Assembly (NCBI RefSeq): GCF_900128535.1
Contig: NZ_FQTR01000004.1
Span: forward strand, 1 to 47,047
Direction of reading: 5' to 3'
Length of the DNA: 47,047 nt
Source: a bacterium endosymbiont of Bathymodiolus sp. 5 South
GTDB taxonomy: Bacteria; Pseudomonadota; Gammaproteobacteria; PS1; Pseudothioglobaceae
The notes under the pieces were generated by a model that was not told the DNA's origin, ran no database searches, and saw nothing but the letters and a program-made list of their open reading frames with translations. This document shows, piece by piece, positions 18,756 to 27,566 of this stretch (position 1 is the first letter of the stretch; each line of letters starts with the position of its first letter). The position numbers were made by a program, and so were the translations under genes.

Positions 18756-21209
18756 CGAATCAAATTCGCAATATTGACAAGCGGTTTTATTTGGCAAAAC
18801 TTGAGCCTTGCCCTGCTGAAAATCCTGACTGGCAGTGTTTAGTATTTTCTCCCAACTGATAATTTGTTCATCCCATTCCTTGCAGAAACTTCTAGCAGAT
18901 TGCTTGGGTAATGACGCTTTGTTTTTTGATAAGCCTTTAATGCTAACTTTATTGGCGTTTAGTTGGATGAATGCTGTGCCTTGAGCAGTATTGCTGATAG
19001 CGTAGATAGGCAGTTGCGGCTCTTTAATTGCTTCGCTACACCAATCGTTAATAGAAGGGTTTCCAATTTTATAATCAAAAATAATCTGATCACCCCCTAC
19101 TGTCTCATCAAGTCTATCTAGACGGGTATTGAATTTAAGCCCAGCAATATTAACATCAACACTTTGTTCGGTTGATAATACGGTGAATGGCTGTCTTTGT
19201 TTTTCGATTTCAACCAACGAACGAATAATTCTTGAAATTCTTTTTTTCTCATTTTTTGTAAAGCCAGTATCGGCGTAATATTTGATGGCAGTATTTATAT
19301 TTTTTTCAATTAGAGACGCTAATTTTTCTTTGCTAAGAGACAATAGTTTGTCTTGTGAGGTGATTTCTTGGTAGAAGTATTGTAAGGTGGTGTGAATAAT
19401 AGTGCCCTGCTCCATTCTGTCTAAACCGATATGTGGGCCATTAAATGATTGAATGTTTAATCGGCGTGCAAAACCACTAAAGGCACATGCCATTTGATTT
19501 TTCAAGATACCTACACCACCATGCACTTGTGTGTGTTTTAATGGATTGGCTTTTGCGTCATCCACAGTTTCTAATGCTGTGTTTTGATAGCTATGTGTGA
19601 GTGTGGGTGTTTTGTGATTAAATGTCAGTAAAGGAGAGGGTCGCTGTTCGCTACTCAAATGTACTTTGGCGTAGGAGAAAACAACCTCAGTAGATAGATT
19701 AACAAGGTTGTTGAGCGTGTCTTGCGCATCTGTGGCAATTAATTCAAAACTTGTTCGTGGAATTTGGTGTGTTATAGCGATATCATGAGGAATAAAGCGC
19801 GGCACATTGAGCATGGCAGGTAAGAATCCATCCGTCATCCCCAATACCCAGGCGGCATCAAAGTACAAGCCCTCTGCTTCTAAGCTACCCAATATTTGAA
19901 TTGGGGTTTTGGCAGATTGTGCTTGAAAAACAACTTGCGAGAGCCAATCTTGCAAATCCTTGGCGGCACGAGTGGCACTCACTTGAGTATTTATTTGTGC
20001 CAGTTGATTAAGTCCAGCAGCAGCACTTTGATATTTGTTGAACAATTGATATTCGGTGCTGGATAATGTTCTGTCAGTAGCGAAACCCCAAATTTGTAAG
20101 TAGGCATTGAAATCTAATAACCATGCATCGTGTGTTTGTTGTCTTTTTGTTGCCTGTGCTATGGTTGTTTCAAGCAGTGTTTTTATCTGCAGTGTGTTGT
20201 TGAGGTGTTTCTCTAAATGGGAAAATTTAAAATGTGTTTTTGAAAAATCTAAGGTGCGGTTAACTAGCAAAGCACGAGCCGATTGTTCTTTTTGTGCATG
20301 GGCAATATAAGGCGAAGTGATAACAGTGTTAAAGGTTTCAGTCTTGATGCGATTGCTTTTTAGTTGTTGACAGAGATCCAATAGTGTAATAATATGGCGA
20401 ATCAACGGATACTCAGTTAATGAAAAACCCAAGGAAATATTATAAGATTTTTGCCCAGTTTCCATGAGTGTATCGGCAAATACTTGGTCAAAAACAGATT
20501 GAATTTGATAATGCTCATTATTCAATGTTGGACAGATAATGGCAATGTGTTTATTGGGATGTTGCGCATTCAAATCCTTTGCCCAATGGGCAGCAGACAA
20601 GAGTTCATTTTGAGTAGTTTGAAAAACTTGATTGTTGCTTTGTGTATTTTCTTGTTCAGACTCCAGTACTTGATACCCAGTCTTATCAAATAATGACGAT
20701 TGCACGGGTGTGAGTGTTTTAAAGCCATAAATATAAGGTTTTGCTAGCTTAGTAGAGTGTGCAATAATTAACCCAGATAAGTCATTGGCGTCCAATAAGT
20801 TGTAGGCTGATTTGGTCTTTTGATAATCTTTCAGCCAAGTGGCAAATAGCCTGTAATTTTCAACACCTGATTTTGATAATTGCGTGTACTTAATGAGATG
20901 GGCGCAACAATAATCGTTATTTTTTATGACTTCATCTAGCAAGCGATTATCAACTTTTTGCCCTGATTTCTGTATTGATTGCTTAATCAATGTGCGAGAT
21001 TCAATATTTGAAATTAAGCGTTTTTCTGTATTGGCTTCAAGCGATTGCCAAGTTTCTTGTAAATATTGATCCCAAGATAGGATTTTTGGTAGCGCAGCAT
21101 TGCCTTTTTGTACGCCCCAAGTTTTTTTAAATGCTAATACTTGACGATTGTTTGCCAAGATAATTGAGTCATCTTTAGTAATTGTCTTTAATTGGGCATT
21201 AATCCACAT
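18735..21209 (-). CDS. PD-(D/E)XK nuclease with Fe-S cluster, probable DNA repair protein (AddB-like family)
   Basis: About 824 residues from [14 protein letters not shown] at 21209, which overlaps the engB stop by 11 bases; an ATG at 21227 would add six residues. The N-terminal two thirds look like an inactivated UvrD/AddB helicase fold. The C-terminal nuclease shows [19 protein letters not shown], the D...DxK catalytic pattern. An early Cys ([13 protein letters not shown]) plus [10 protein letters not shown] near the end match the split four-cysteine cluster of AddB-type nucleases. It fits the proteobacterial family called probable DNA repair protein of about 900 residues. No AddA partner is in the window. 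The 3' end overlaps cca. Confidence 0.82.
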   Translation of the reverse strand: MWINAQLKTITKDDSIILANNRQVLAFKKTWGVQKGNAALPKILSWDQYLQETWQSLEANTEKRLISNIESRTLIKQSIQKSGQKVDNRLLDEVIKNNDYCCAHLIKYTQLSKSGVENYRLFATWLKDYQKTKSAYNLLDANDLSGLIIAHSTKLAKPYIYGFKTLTPVQSSLFDKTGYQVLESEQENTQSNNQVFQTTQNELLSAAHWAKDLNAQHPNKHIAIICPTLNNEHYQIQSVFDQVFADTLMETGQKSYNISLGFSLTEYPLIRHIITLLDLCQQLKSNRIKTETFNTVITSPYIAHAQKEQSARALLVNRTLDFSKTHFKFSHLEKHLNNTLQIKTLLETTIAQATKRQQTHDAWLLDFNAYLQIWGFATDRTLSSTEYQLFNKYQSAAAGLNQLAQINTQVSATRAAKDLQDWLSQVVFQAQSAKTPIQILGSLEAEGLYFDAAWVLGMTDGFLPAMLNVPRFIPHDIAITHQIPRTSFELIATDAQDTLNNLVNLSTEVVFSYAKVHLSSEQRPSPLLTFNHKTPTLTHSYQNTALETVDDAKANPLKHTQVHGGVGILKNQMACAFSGFARRLNIQSFNGPHIGLDRMEQGTIIHTTLQYFYQEITSQDKLLSLSKEKLASLIEKNINTAIKYYADTGFTKNEKKRISRIIRSLVEIEKQRQPFTVLSTEQSVDVNIAGLKFNTRLDRLDETVGGDQIIFDYKIGNPSINDWCSEAIKEPQLPIYAISNTAQGTAFIQLNANKVSIKGLSKNKASLPKQSARSFCKEWDEQIISWEKILNTASQDFQQGKAQVLPNKTACQYCEFDSLCRVEK

Positions 21210-21798
21210 AACCAAAAAAAGTATCAAGTCTTGAACCTAATGCCTCTAAGCCTTGTTTTTTTAAACTGGAAAATAATTGCACATCAACATAAGGATATTG
21301 CCCAACTTCGCGTTTGACTTTAAGTAATGCATTGCTGGCAGCGCCTTTTTTGAGTTTGTCAGATTTGGTTAGGATGATTTGCGTGGGTAAGTTTGCACCC
21401 ACACACCAATCTAACATCATTTGATCAAACTTGGTTAGTGGACGACGCGTATCCATGACCAATACTGCACCTGCTAAGCATCGGCGTTGTGCGAAGTATT
21501 CACCCATATCTTTTTGCCATTGTTGTTTGATGTGCTCAGGAACTTTGGCATAACCATAGCCAGGCAGGTCCACCAAACGACGATTTTCATCTAATTCAAA
21601 GAATACCAAATGTTGCGTTCTGCCTGGTGTGCGAGATACTTTTGCCAATTTTTTTTGCAAGGTAATGGTGTTGATCGCACTTGACTTACCCGCATTAGAG
21701 CGTCCAGCAAAAACCACTTCATAGCCTTGGTCTTCTGGGCACCCTTTGAGTGATGGACAAGAGAGTAAAAATTTTGCTTGATGATAAATATTGCTCAT
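21199..21798 (-). CDS. engB: Ribosome biogenesis GTPase EngB (YihA/YsxC)
   Basis: 199 residues. G1 is GRSNAGKS (32-39), G3 DLPGYG (77-82) and G4 TKSD (144-147), all conserved; [14 protein letters not shown] covers switch I. EngB acts in late 50S assembly and is usually essential. It overlaps the downstream nuclease gene by 11 bases, so the two are probably co-transcribed. The divergent cytochrome promoter overlaps its start codon region. Confidence 0.95.
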   Translation of the reverse strand: MSNIYHQAKFLLSCPSLKGCPEDQGYEVVFAGRSNAGKSSAINTITLQKKLAKVSRTPGRTQHLVFFELDENRRLVDLPGYGYAKVPEHIKQQWQKDMGEYFAQRRCLAGAVLVMDTRRPLTKFDQMMLDWCVGANLPTQIILTKSDKLKKGAASNALLKVKREVGQYPYVDVQLFSSLKKQGLEALGSRLDTFFGYVD

Positions 21799-21820
21799 TT
21801 AGTTCAAAAAAAGGTATAAT
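21791..21820 (+). promoter_or_regulatory. Likely promoter of the small cytochrome c gene
   Basis: TTGCTC (21791-21796), 18 bases, TATAAT (21815-21820). The -10 is consensus and the -35 matches four of six. It overlaps the first codons of divergent engB and leaves a leader of about 52 bases before the cytochrome ATG at 21879. Confidence 0.55.
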
Positions 21821-21878
21821 TCCAACCCATGGTTAAAGTGACCATTATATATTTTTTTAAAAATTTAAGGAGCAGAGT

Positions 21879-22178
21879 ATGTTTTCAACAGGAAAAAAAG
21901 TTTTAGTAGTAGCGGCAGCAGTAATGTCATTGAGTTCTTTGGTTCAAGCAGACGGTAAGGCGGCTTTTACTGCTGGTGGTTGTGGTGGGTGTCATGGTGC
22001 TAATGGTAAATCAGCCATTCCAACTTACCCTCACCTTGCTGGACAACAAGCCGCTTATATTGTTAAACAATTGAAAGACTTCCAATCTGGTGCACGCAAA
22101 GACCCAACAATGAGTGCAATGGCTGCTTTGGCTGCTGGTAAAGAGCAAGCAATTGCTGACTGGTTAGCTAAGCAGTAA
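21879..22178 (+). CDS. Periplasmic monohaem cytochrome c (c5/c553-like)
   Basis: 99 residues with a signal peptide (cut after VQA, about residue 24). The haem site is CGGCH at 35-39, followed by GANGKSAIPTYPHLAGQ; M78 or M81 is the probable sixth ligand. After cleavage only about 75 residues remain, so it is a small soluble electron carrier in the periplasm. The segment from GANG to KDFQSGAR closely matches the N-terminal half of the dihaem cytochrome 120 bases downstream, suggesting common origin. TTAAGGAGCAG is a strong ribosome site. Confidence 0.92.
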   Translation: MFSTGKKVLVVAAAVMSLSSLVQADGKAAFTAGGCGGCHGANGKSAIPTYPHLAGQQAAYIVKQLKDFQSGARKDPTMSAMAALAAGKEQAIADWLAKQ

Positions 22179-22198
22179 AGCTGGCATCTGCCATTTCA

Positions 22199-22227
22199 AT
22201 ATAGAATTTAATGTTTAAATTCTATAT
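22199..22227. repeat. AT-rich perfect hairpin
   Basis: ATATAGAATTTAA (22199-22211) pairs with TTAAATTCTATAT (22215-22227) around a three-base loop. No T run follows, so it is not itself a standard terminator. It may protect the 3' end of the cytochrome message ahead of the terminator at 22,232. Confidence 0.6.
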
Positions 22228-22231
22228 GATG

Positions 22232-22283
22232 ATAAGCCAATATTAAACCTATTTATTTAGGTATAATATTGGCTTATTTTTTT
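22232..22283 (+). terminator. Intrinsic terminator between the two cytochrome genes
   Basis: ATAAGCCAATATTA (22232-22245) pairs with TAATATTGGCTTAT (22264-22277), and ACCTA/TAGGT pair inside it. Seven Ts run from 22277. The right arm also contains TATAAT (22262-22267), so a promoter for the next gene may be nested in it, although no good -35 is visible. Confidence 0.8.
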
Positions 22284-22301
22284 GTAAAAAAGGAAAACCT
22301 T

Positions 22302-22940
22302 ATGAATAAATTAGTGCTAATCTTTGCCACAGTATTAACTTTAATCTCAACCCATACTTTGGCTACAGGCGATGCAGCAAAAGGCAAAATTAAAGCAGCA
22401 ACTTGTATAGGCTGTCATGGTGCTAATGGTAATTCAATGGTACCTACTTTTCCAAAATTAGCCGGACAAGATGAAGGTTACTTATTAAAACAACTTAAAG
22501 ACTTTAAATCAGGTGCTCGTGTTGATGGCATAATGAAAGGCTTGGTTGCATCATTAACAGAAAAAGAGATGGCTAATTTAGCGGCATATTATGCGACTCA
22601 AAAAGTTTCTAAAGGCGTGGCTGTGCAAGGCGCTAATCTAGCACTGGGTGAAAAAATCTATCGTGGTGGCAAGAAAGAAACAGGCGTTACTGCCTGTATT
22701 GCCTGCCATGGTCCAACAGGTCAAGGCATCCCATCAGCAGGCTTCCCAGCATTAGCATCACAGCATTCAATGTATACTGTTAAGCAGCTTAAAGCTTTCC
22801 GCCAGCATTCAATCAATGCACAAACGGGTGCAGTTAAGCCTAGTAGAACAAACGATTATGAAGGCATGATGATTAACTTTACTAAGAGCCTAACTAACCC
22901 AGAGATTGACGCAGTTTCCGCTTATATTTCTACCTTATAA
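22302..22940 (+). CDS. Dihaem cytochrome c4
   Basis: 212 residues from the ATG at 22302 (AAAGGAAAACCTT upstream); an open frame extends 11 codons more but would spoil the signal peptide. MNKLVLIFATVLTLISTHTLA is the signal. Two haem sites lie in two similar halves: CIGCH (35-39) and CIACH (132-136). Length and layout match cytochrome c4, a periplasmic carrier that feeds electrons to terminal oxidases in proteobacteria. Delivery to NosZ is possible but unproven. Confidence 0.92.
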   Translation: MNKLVLIFATVLTLISTHTLATGDAAKGKIKAATCIGCHGANGNSMVPTFPKLAGQDEGYLLKQLKDFKSGARVDGIMKGLVASLTEKEMANLAAYYATQKVSKGVAVQGANLALGEKIYRGGKKETGVTACIACHGPTGQGIPSAGFPALASQHSMYTVKQLKAFRQHSINAQTGAVKPSRTNDYEGMMINFTKSLTNPEIDAVSAYISTL

Positions 22941-22957
22941 AACTTAAATATTTATGC

Positions 22958-22983
22958 AAAAGGCAGTGTTTACTGCCTTTTTT
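22958..22983 (+). terminator. Intrinsic terminator of the cytochrome c4 gene
   Basis: AAAAGGCAGT (22958-22967), loop GTTT, ACTGCCTTTT (22972-22981), then further Ts to 22983. A perfect ten-base stem ending in a T run. Confidence 0.88.
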
Positions 22984-23012
22984 ATTGCCTATTAAAATGC
23001 CACCCTATCAGG

Positions 23013-23018
23013 TATAAT
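23013..23018 (+). promoter_or_regulatory. Likely -10 element of the tig-clpP-clpX-hflX-lon run
   Basis: TATAAT about 39 bases before the tig ATG, in the only gap before this run of genes. I see no good -35 at 16-18 bases; heat-shock control is possible but not demonstrable from the bases. Confidence 0.4.
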
Positions 23019-23056
23019 TTACTCCTTTTTAAAGTATAGAATCGGATTTACAAACA

Positions 23057-24355
23057 ATGAAAACTTCACTAGAAAAATTAGACGGTCTAAAAAGAGCACT
23101 AGCAGTTGACTTATCTATTGACATATTTAGACAAAAAACAGACAAAATCCTGAGGGGTATGGCGTCTAAGGTAACCGTTGATGGTTTTAGAAAAGGCAAG
23201 GTGCCTTTATCTATTATGCGTAAACAGTTTGGCGATCGGGCTAGCTCAGAGGCAGTCAATGAAATTGTCAATGATACTTTGGTTGAAGCATTAGCAGATG
23301 CGAAAGCAACACCCGCCTCACGACCAGCGATTACCAAGATTGACTCACAAGACAAAGATACTTTCTCATATACGGTAACATTTGAAGTTTTTCCAGACGT
23401 TAAAGTTGAGGACTTTTCTAAGTTAAAAGTTGAACAAATAGAAGCTAAAATTACCCAGGAAGATGAAGAAAAAACTTTGGAGGGGTTGATCAATCAGGCA
23501 ACTGAATATAAAGCAGTTGAACGCAAGTCTAAAGCAGGCGATCAAGTTACCATTGATTTTAAAGGTATGCTGAATGGCGAAGTCTTTGAAGGTGGTATTG
23601 CTAGTGATTTTAAGATGGTATTGGGTAAAGGCTCAATGATTGCTGGTTTTGAGGATGGGCTTTTGGATATTGCTGCTGGAAAGTCCGTCACTTTGAATTT
23701 GACTTTCCCGAAAGAATACCATGCGCCTCAACTGGCAGGCAAAGATGTGGTGTTTGAAGTTGAGATGAAGGAAGTAGCAGCTCCTCAATCACCAAAATTA
23801 GATGATGAGTTTGCAAAGAAATTTGGTGAAAAAGATATAGATAGTTTGAAGAAGAGCATGAAGGTACGAATGCAAGTTGAACTTGATAATCGTTTGGCTA
23901 ATCAAAATAAAGACGATTTATTTGGTGCATTATTAGCAGCGAATAACTTTGAAGTACCACAAGCAAGTATTGATGACGAAGCACAAAGTTTAAAACAAGA
24001 AATGGAGCAGCGCTTACAACAACAAGGCATGCCTGCTCAAGGCAATATGCCTGCCGCTACTTTTAATCCTGAAGCGCAGCGTCGTGTTAAATTAGGTCTA
24101 TTGGTTGATCAAATTTCTAGTGATCATAAATTTAACGCTAGCAAAGAACAGATTGATATAAAGCTTAATGAAATGGCAGCAACTTATGGCGAGGAAGCGC
24201 AACAGCTGTTAGATTACTATAAGGCTGATCCTTCTAGATTGGCAGCGATTGAGTTGATGGTGGTGGAACAAATGGTACAGGATTTGATTTTAGCAAGTGC
24301 CAAAGTTACCATCAAGAAAAAGACATTCGAAGAAATCACTCAACAGCAATCATGA
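23057..24355 (+). CDS. tig: Trigger factor, ribosome-bound chaperone
   Basis: 432 residues. The ribosome-binding signature [17 protein letters not shown] is at about residues 43-60 (binding L23). The FKBP-type domain includes [17 protein letters not shown] and [16 protein letters not shown], followed by the long helical C-terminal domain. It folds nascent chains and acts as a prolyl isomerase. A Gln/Met-rich stretch ([15 protein letters not shown]) near residue 320 is a little unusual. It overlaps clpP by four bases. Confidence 0.97.
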   Translation: MKTSLEKLDGLKRALAVDLSIDIFRQKTDKILRGMASKVTVDGFRKGKVPLSIMRKQFGDRASSEAVNEIVNDTLVEALADAKATPASRPAITKIDSQDKDTFSYTVTFEVFPDVKVEDFSKLKVEQIEAKITQEDEEKTLEGLINQATEYKAVERKSKAGDQVTIDFKGMLNGEVFEGGIASDFKMVLGKGSMIAGFEDGLLDIAAGKSVTLNLTFPKEYHAPQLAGKDVVFEVEMKEVAAPQSPKLDDEFAKKFGEKDIDSLKKSMKVRMQVELDNRLANQNKDDLFGALLAANNFEVPQASIDDEAQSLKQEMEQRLQQQGMPAQGNMPAATFNPEAQRRVKLGLLVDQISSDHKFNASKEQIDIKLNEMAATYGEEAQQLLDYYKADPSRLAAIELMVVEQMVQDLILASAKVTIKKKTFEEITQQQS

Positions 24356-24945
24356 TAGAAAATCTAAATCAAATACCAATGGTCATTGAGCAATCTGCTC
24401 GGGGCGAGCGTGCTTATGATATTTATTCGCGCCTTTTAAAAGAACGGGTTATTTTTATGGTGGGTCCAGTTGAAGATTATATGGCCAATGTCATTGTTGC
24501 ACAAATGCTATTCTTAGAATCTGAAAATCCTGATAAAGACATTCACTTATATATCAACTCCCCAGGGGGGTCAGTTTCTGCAGGTTTGGCAATTTATGAC
24601 ACCATGCAGTTTATCAAGCCTGATGTTTCAACATTGTGTATTGGTCAAGCAGCAAGCATGGGTGCTTTGTTATTGACTGCTGGTGCTAAGGATAAGCGTT
24701 ATGCATTGCCAAACGCCAGATGTATGATTCATCAGCCATTGGGTGGTTTTTCTGGTCAGGCAAGTGATATTGATATTCATGCGCAAGAAATCCTTAAAGT
24801 TAGGGAAAAACTTAACACTATTCTTAAATCACACACAGGTCAATCTATTAAAACCATTCAAAAAGATACCGATAGAGATAACTTTATGTCGGCGGATGAA
24901 GCCGCTAAATATGGTTTGATTGATAAAGTTTTAAAACAACGCTAG
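24352..24945 (+). CDS. clpP: ATP-dependent Clp protease, proteolytic subunit
   Basis: 197 residues. Catalytic Ser102 ([11 protein letters not shown]), His127 (MIHQPLGG) and Asp176 (DTDRDNFMS) are all in place, and [20 protein letters not shown] is the family signature. The 14-mer degrades substrates supplied by ClpX. The start overlaps the end of tig (ATGA) and clpX follows after 14 bases. Confidence 0.97.
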   Translation: MIENLNQIPMVIEQSARGERAYDIYSRLLKERVIFMVGPVEDYMANVIVAQMLFLESENPDKDIHLYINSPGGSVSAGLAIYDTMQFIKPDVSTLCIGQAASMGALLLTAGAKDKRYALPNARCMIHQPLGGFSGQASDIDIHAQEILKVREKLNTILKSHTGQSIKTIQKDTDRDNFMSADEAAKYGLIDKVLKQR

Positions 24946-24959
24946 AAATTAGACTTATT

Positions 24960-26234
24960 ATGGCAAAAAATCCAGAAGAGCTCCACTGTTCATTTTGCGG
25001 CAAAGCAAAATCTGAAGTTGATCGCCTTATTGCAGGTCCTGGCGTCTATATCTGTAACGAGTGTATTGAATCGTGTTATGGTTTGCTTGAAGAACAAGCG
25101 CTAAAAGAAATTGACGATACTTATCAAGATTGGGACTACACGCCTAAGCAATTGCGTGATTTTTTAAATGAGTATGTGATTGGTCAGGAGCATGCAAAGA
25201 AAGTTTTATCGGTTGCTGTTTATAACCACTACAAGCGTTTGCAGAGTGGATACATATCAAATAATGTAGAATTGGATAAATCCAATATTCTCATGATTGG
25301 ACCCACAGGTTCGGGAAAAACCTTATTAGCACAAACCTTAGCACGACTTTTGGATGTGCCATTTACCGTAGCAGACGCAACCACTTTGACTGAGGCAGGT
25401 TATGTCGGTGATGATGTTGAGAATGTGATTAAGAGTTTGTTGTCAAAATGTGATTTTGATGCGGATCGTGCAGAGCGAGGCATTATCTTTATTGATGAAA
25501 TTGATAAAATTTCTAGGCGTTCAGACTCCCCTTCAATTACTCGCGATGTGTCTGGCGAAGGTGTGCAACAAGCCATGTTGAAATTGATTGAAGGTACCAT
25601 CGCATCAGTGCCACCACAAGGCGGACGCAAGCACCCTAATCAAGAAACCATTGATGTGGACACTTCAAAAATTTTATTCATTTGTGGCGGTGCATTTGAT
25701 GGTTTGGATAAAGTCATTGGTAGGCGTGTTGAAAAAGCCACAGGTATTGGCTTTAGTGCCGATGTTAAAGATTTAAGCGAAGAGAAAAATCTAACAGAGT
25801 TATTCAACCTTATTGAGCCGGAAGACTTGATTGGATATGGTCTAATCCCAGAATTAGTGGGTCGTTTGCCAGTACAAACTGCACTGAGTGAGTTAGATGA
25901 AGAGGCGCTTATTCAAATTTTAACCAAGCCAAAAAATTCAGTGGTTAAACAATTTCAAGAAATTTTTGCAATGGAGGGTGTTAAATTAAGTTTTAGAAAA
26001 CCTGCCTTATCAGCGATTGCTAAGTTGGCCATTAAGCGCAAAACAGGCGCCAGAGGATTACGCTCTATCTTGGAAGATATGTTATTAGATACCATGTTTG
26101 AGTTGCCATCGCTTAGCGATATCAAAGAAGTTGTGATTGATAAGTCCGTCGTTGAAAAGAAGAAATCACCATTAATGGTGTATAAAACAACTCAGAAACA
26201 AAAAACGATTAACAAAAGTAAAAAAGCCTCTTAG
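24960..26234 (+). CDS. clpX: ATP-dependent Clp protease ATP-binding subunit ClpX
   Basis: 424 residues. The zinc-binding domain has C10, C13, C32 and C35. Walker A is GPTGSGKT, Walker [10 protein letters not shown], with [19 protein letters not shown] and the IGF-type loop ([11 protein letters not shown]) that contacts ClpP. It unfolds tagged proteins for ClpP. The C-terminal basic tail ([12 protein letters not shown]) is not conserved. Confidence 0.97.
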   Translation: MAKNPEELHCSFCGKAKSEVDRLIAGPGVYICNECIESCYGLLEEQALKEIDDTYQDWDYTPKQLRDFLNEYVIGQEHAKKVLSVAVYNHYKRLQSGYISNNVELDKSNILMIGPTGSGKTLLAQTLARLLDVPFTVADATTLTEAGYVGDDVENVIKSLLSKCDFDADRAERGIIFIDEIDKISRRSDSPSITRDVSGEGVQQAMLKLIEGTIASVPPQGGRKHPNQETIDVDTSKILFICGGAFDGLDKVIGRRVEKATGIGFSADVKDLSEEKNLTELFNLIEPEDLIGYGLIPELVGRLPVQTALSELDEEALIQILTKPKNSVVKQFQEIFAMEGVKLSFRKPALSAIAKLAIKRKTGARGLRSILEDMLLDTMFELPSLSDIKEVVIDKSVVEKKKSPLMVYKTTQKQKTINKSKKAS

Positions 26235-26249
26235 TCACCATGCAAGCCC

Positions 26250-27566
26250 TTGGAATTATTTGACCGTCAAAAAGCTGCAGTTGGGCAAGGCGAGCGAACA
26301 CTATTAGTCTATATAGACCTCCCCACCAATCGACACATCCAAAACGGCGCAGATGAATTTGGCGAATTGGCAAAATCCTCTGGACTAAATGTTGTACAGA
26401 ATCTAAGAGTTTCTCGCAATAATGTGAATGCCAAATATTTTATTGGCTCGGGCAAGGTGGAGGAAATAGTAGCGCTGGTTAAAGAGACGAATTTAGAGTT
26501 GGTTATTTTTTCCTCGGAGTTGTCGCCTTCGCAAGAACGCAATCTAGAGCAACAATTGGAATGCCAAGTGATGGACCGCACTGGCTTGATTTTGGATATT
26601 TTTTCACTTAGGGCACGCTCATTTGAGGGTAAGTTACAAGTAGAATTGGCACAACTTAGACATTTATCTACACGATTAGTAAGAGGCTGGACGCACCTTG
26701 AGCGCCAAAAAGGTGGTATTGGTCTTCGAGGTCCAGGTGAAACGCAATTAGAAACGGATAAACGCTTGATTGCCATACGCATTAAAAACATTAGTAAGCG
26801 TTTAGAAAAAGTCCATAAACAACGCGATTTGGGCAGAAAATCACGCCTTAAAAATGAGCTGCCAATGATTGCTTTGGCAGGCTATACCAATGCTGGTAAA
26901 TCCACACTGTTTAACACTTTAACACAGGCAGAAGTGTTTGCCGATGAGCAATTATTTGCCACGCTTGATGCGACCATTAGGCGGGTGATATTGCCTGCCT
27001 CTGGAGAGGCAGTCATTGCCGATACAGTGGGTTTCATTCAAGACCTACCCCATGATTTGGTGGCTGCCTTTAAATCAACTTTGGAAGAAACTCGACGCGC
27101 TAATGTATTGCTACATATTGTTGATGCAGCTGATGAATACAATCTAGAAAAAATTGAGCAAGTACAAGATATTATTTTTGATATTGAGGCTCACCAAGTC
27201 CCGAGTATTTTGGTCATGAACAAAATTGATTGTTTGGCAGATTTCAAACCAAGATTTGACAGGGATAAAGAGGGTAGAATTTTCCGTGTATGGATTTCAG
27301 CACAATCGGGTGATGGCATTGATTTTCTTTATCAGGCATTAGCAGAGCAACTCAGTGGTATGATGACGCGTGCTAAAATACAACTGGATGTGACCAGTGC
27401 CTATATTCGCAGTGAAATTCATAATATTGGCTACATTCACAATGAAAAAGTGAATGATTTTGGACAATGGGTACTTGAAATTAATGTAACTCATCACTAT
27501 CTATCTAAATTACTAAGTTTAAAAGGTGTAACACTATTATGGGAACAGAAGTCACAGCAGAAGTAA
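26250..27566 (+). CDS. hflX: GTPase HflX, ribosome-splitting factor (TTG start)
   Basis: 438 residues. The start is TTG at 26250 (MELFDRQKAAVGQGERTLLV); an ATG ten bases earlier is out of frame and stops after seven codons. HERQKGGIGLRGPGETQLET-like sequence (HLERQKGGIGLRGPGETQLE) is the HflX signature, and G1 is GYTNAGKS. HflX splits stalled or stress-hibernating ribosomes. In E. coli it lies beside hfq; here it stands between clpX and lon. Its last 28 bases overlap lon. Confidence 0.95.
   Translation: MELFDRQKAAVGQGERTLLVYIDLPTNRHIQNGADEFGELAKSSGLNVVQNLRVSRNNVNAKYFIGSGKVEEIVALVKETNLELVIFSSELSPSQERNLEQQLECQVMDRTGLILDIFSLRARSFEGKLQVELAQLRHLSTRLVRGWTHLERQKGGIGLRGPGETQLETDKRLIAIRIKNISKRLEKVHKQRDLGRKSRLKNELPMIALAGYTNAGKSTLFNTLTQAEVFADEQLFATLDATIRRVILPASGEAVIADTVGFIQDLPHDLVAAFKSTLEETRRANVLLHIVDAADEYNLEKIEQVQDIIFDIEAHQVPSILVMNKIDCLADFKPRFDRDKEGRIFRVWISAQSGDGIDFLYQALAEQLSGMMTRAKIQLDVTSAYIRSEIHNIGYIHNEKVNDFGQWVLEINVTHHYLSKLLSLKGVTLLWEQKSQQK

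Noticed and set aside
26240-26263. ATG upstream of hflX as its start
   Set aside because: It is out of frame and stops after seven codons; the TTG at 26250 gives the family N-terminus.
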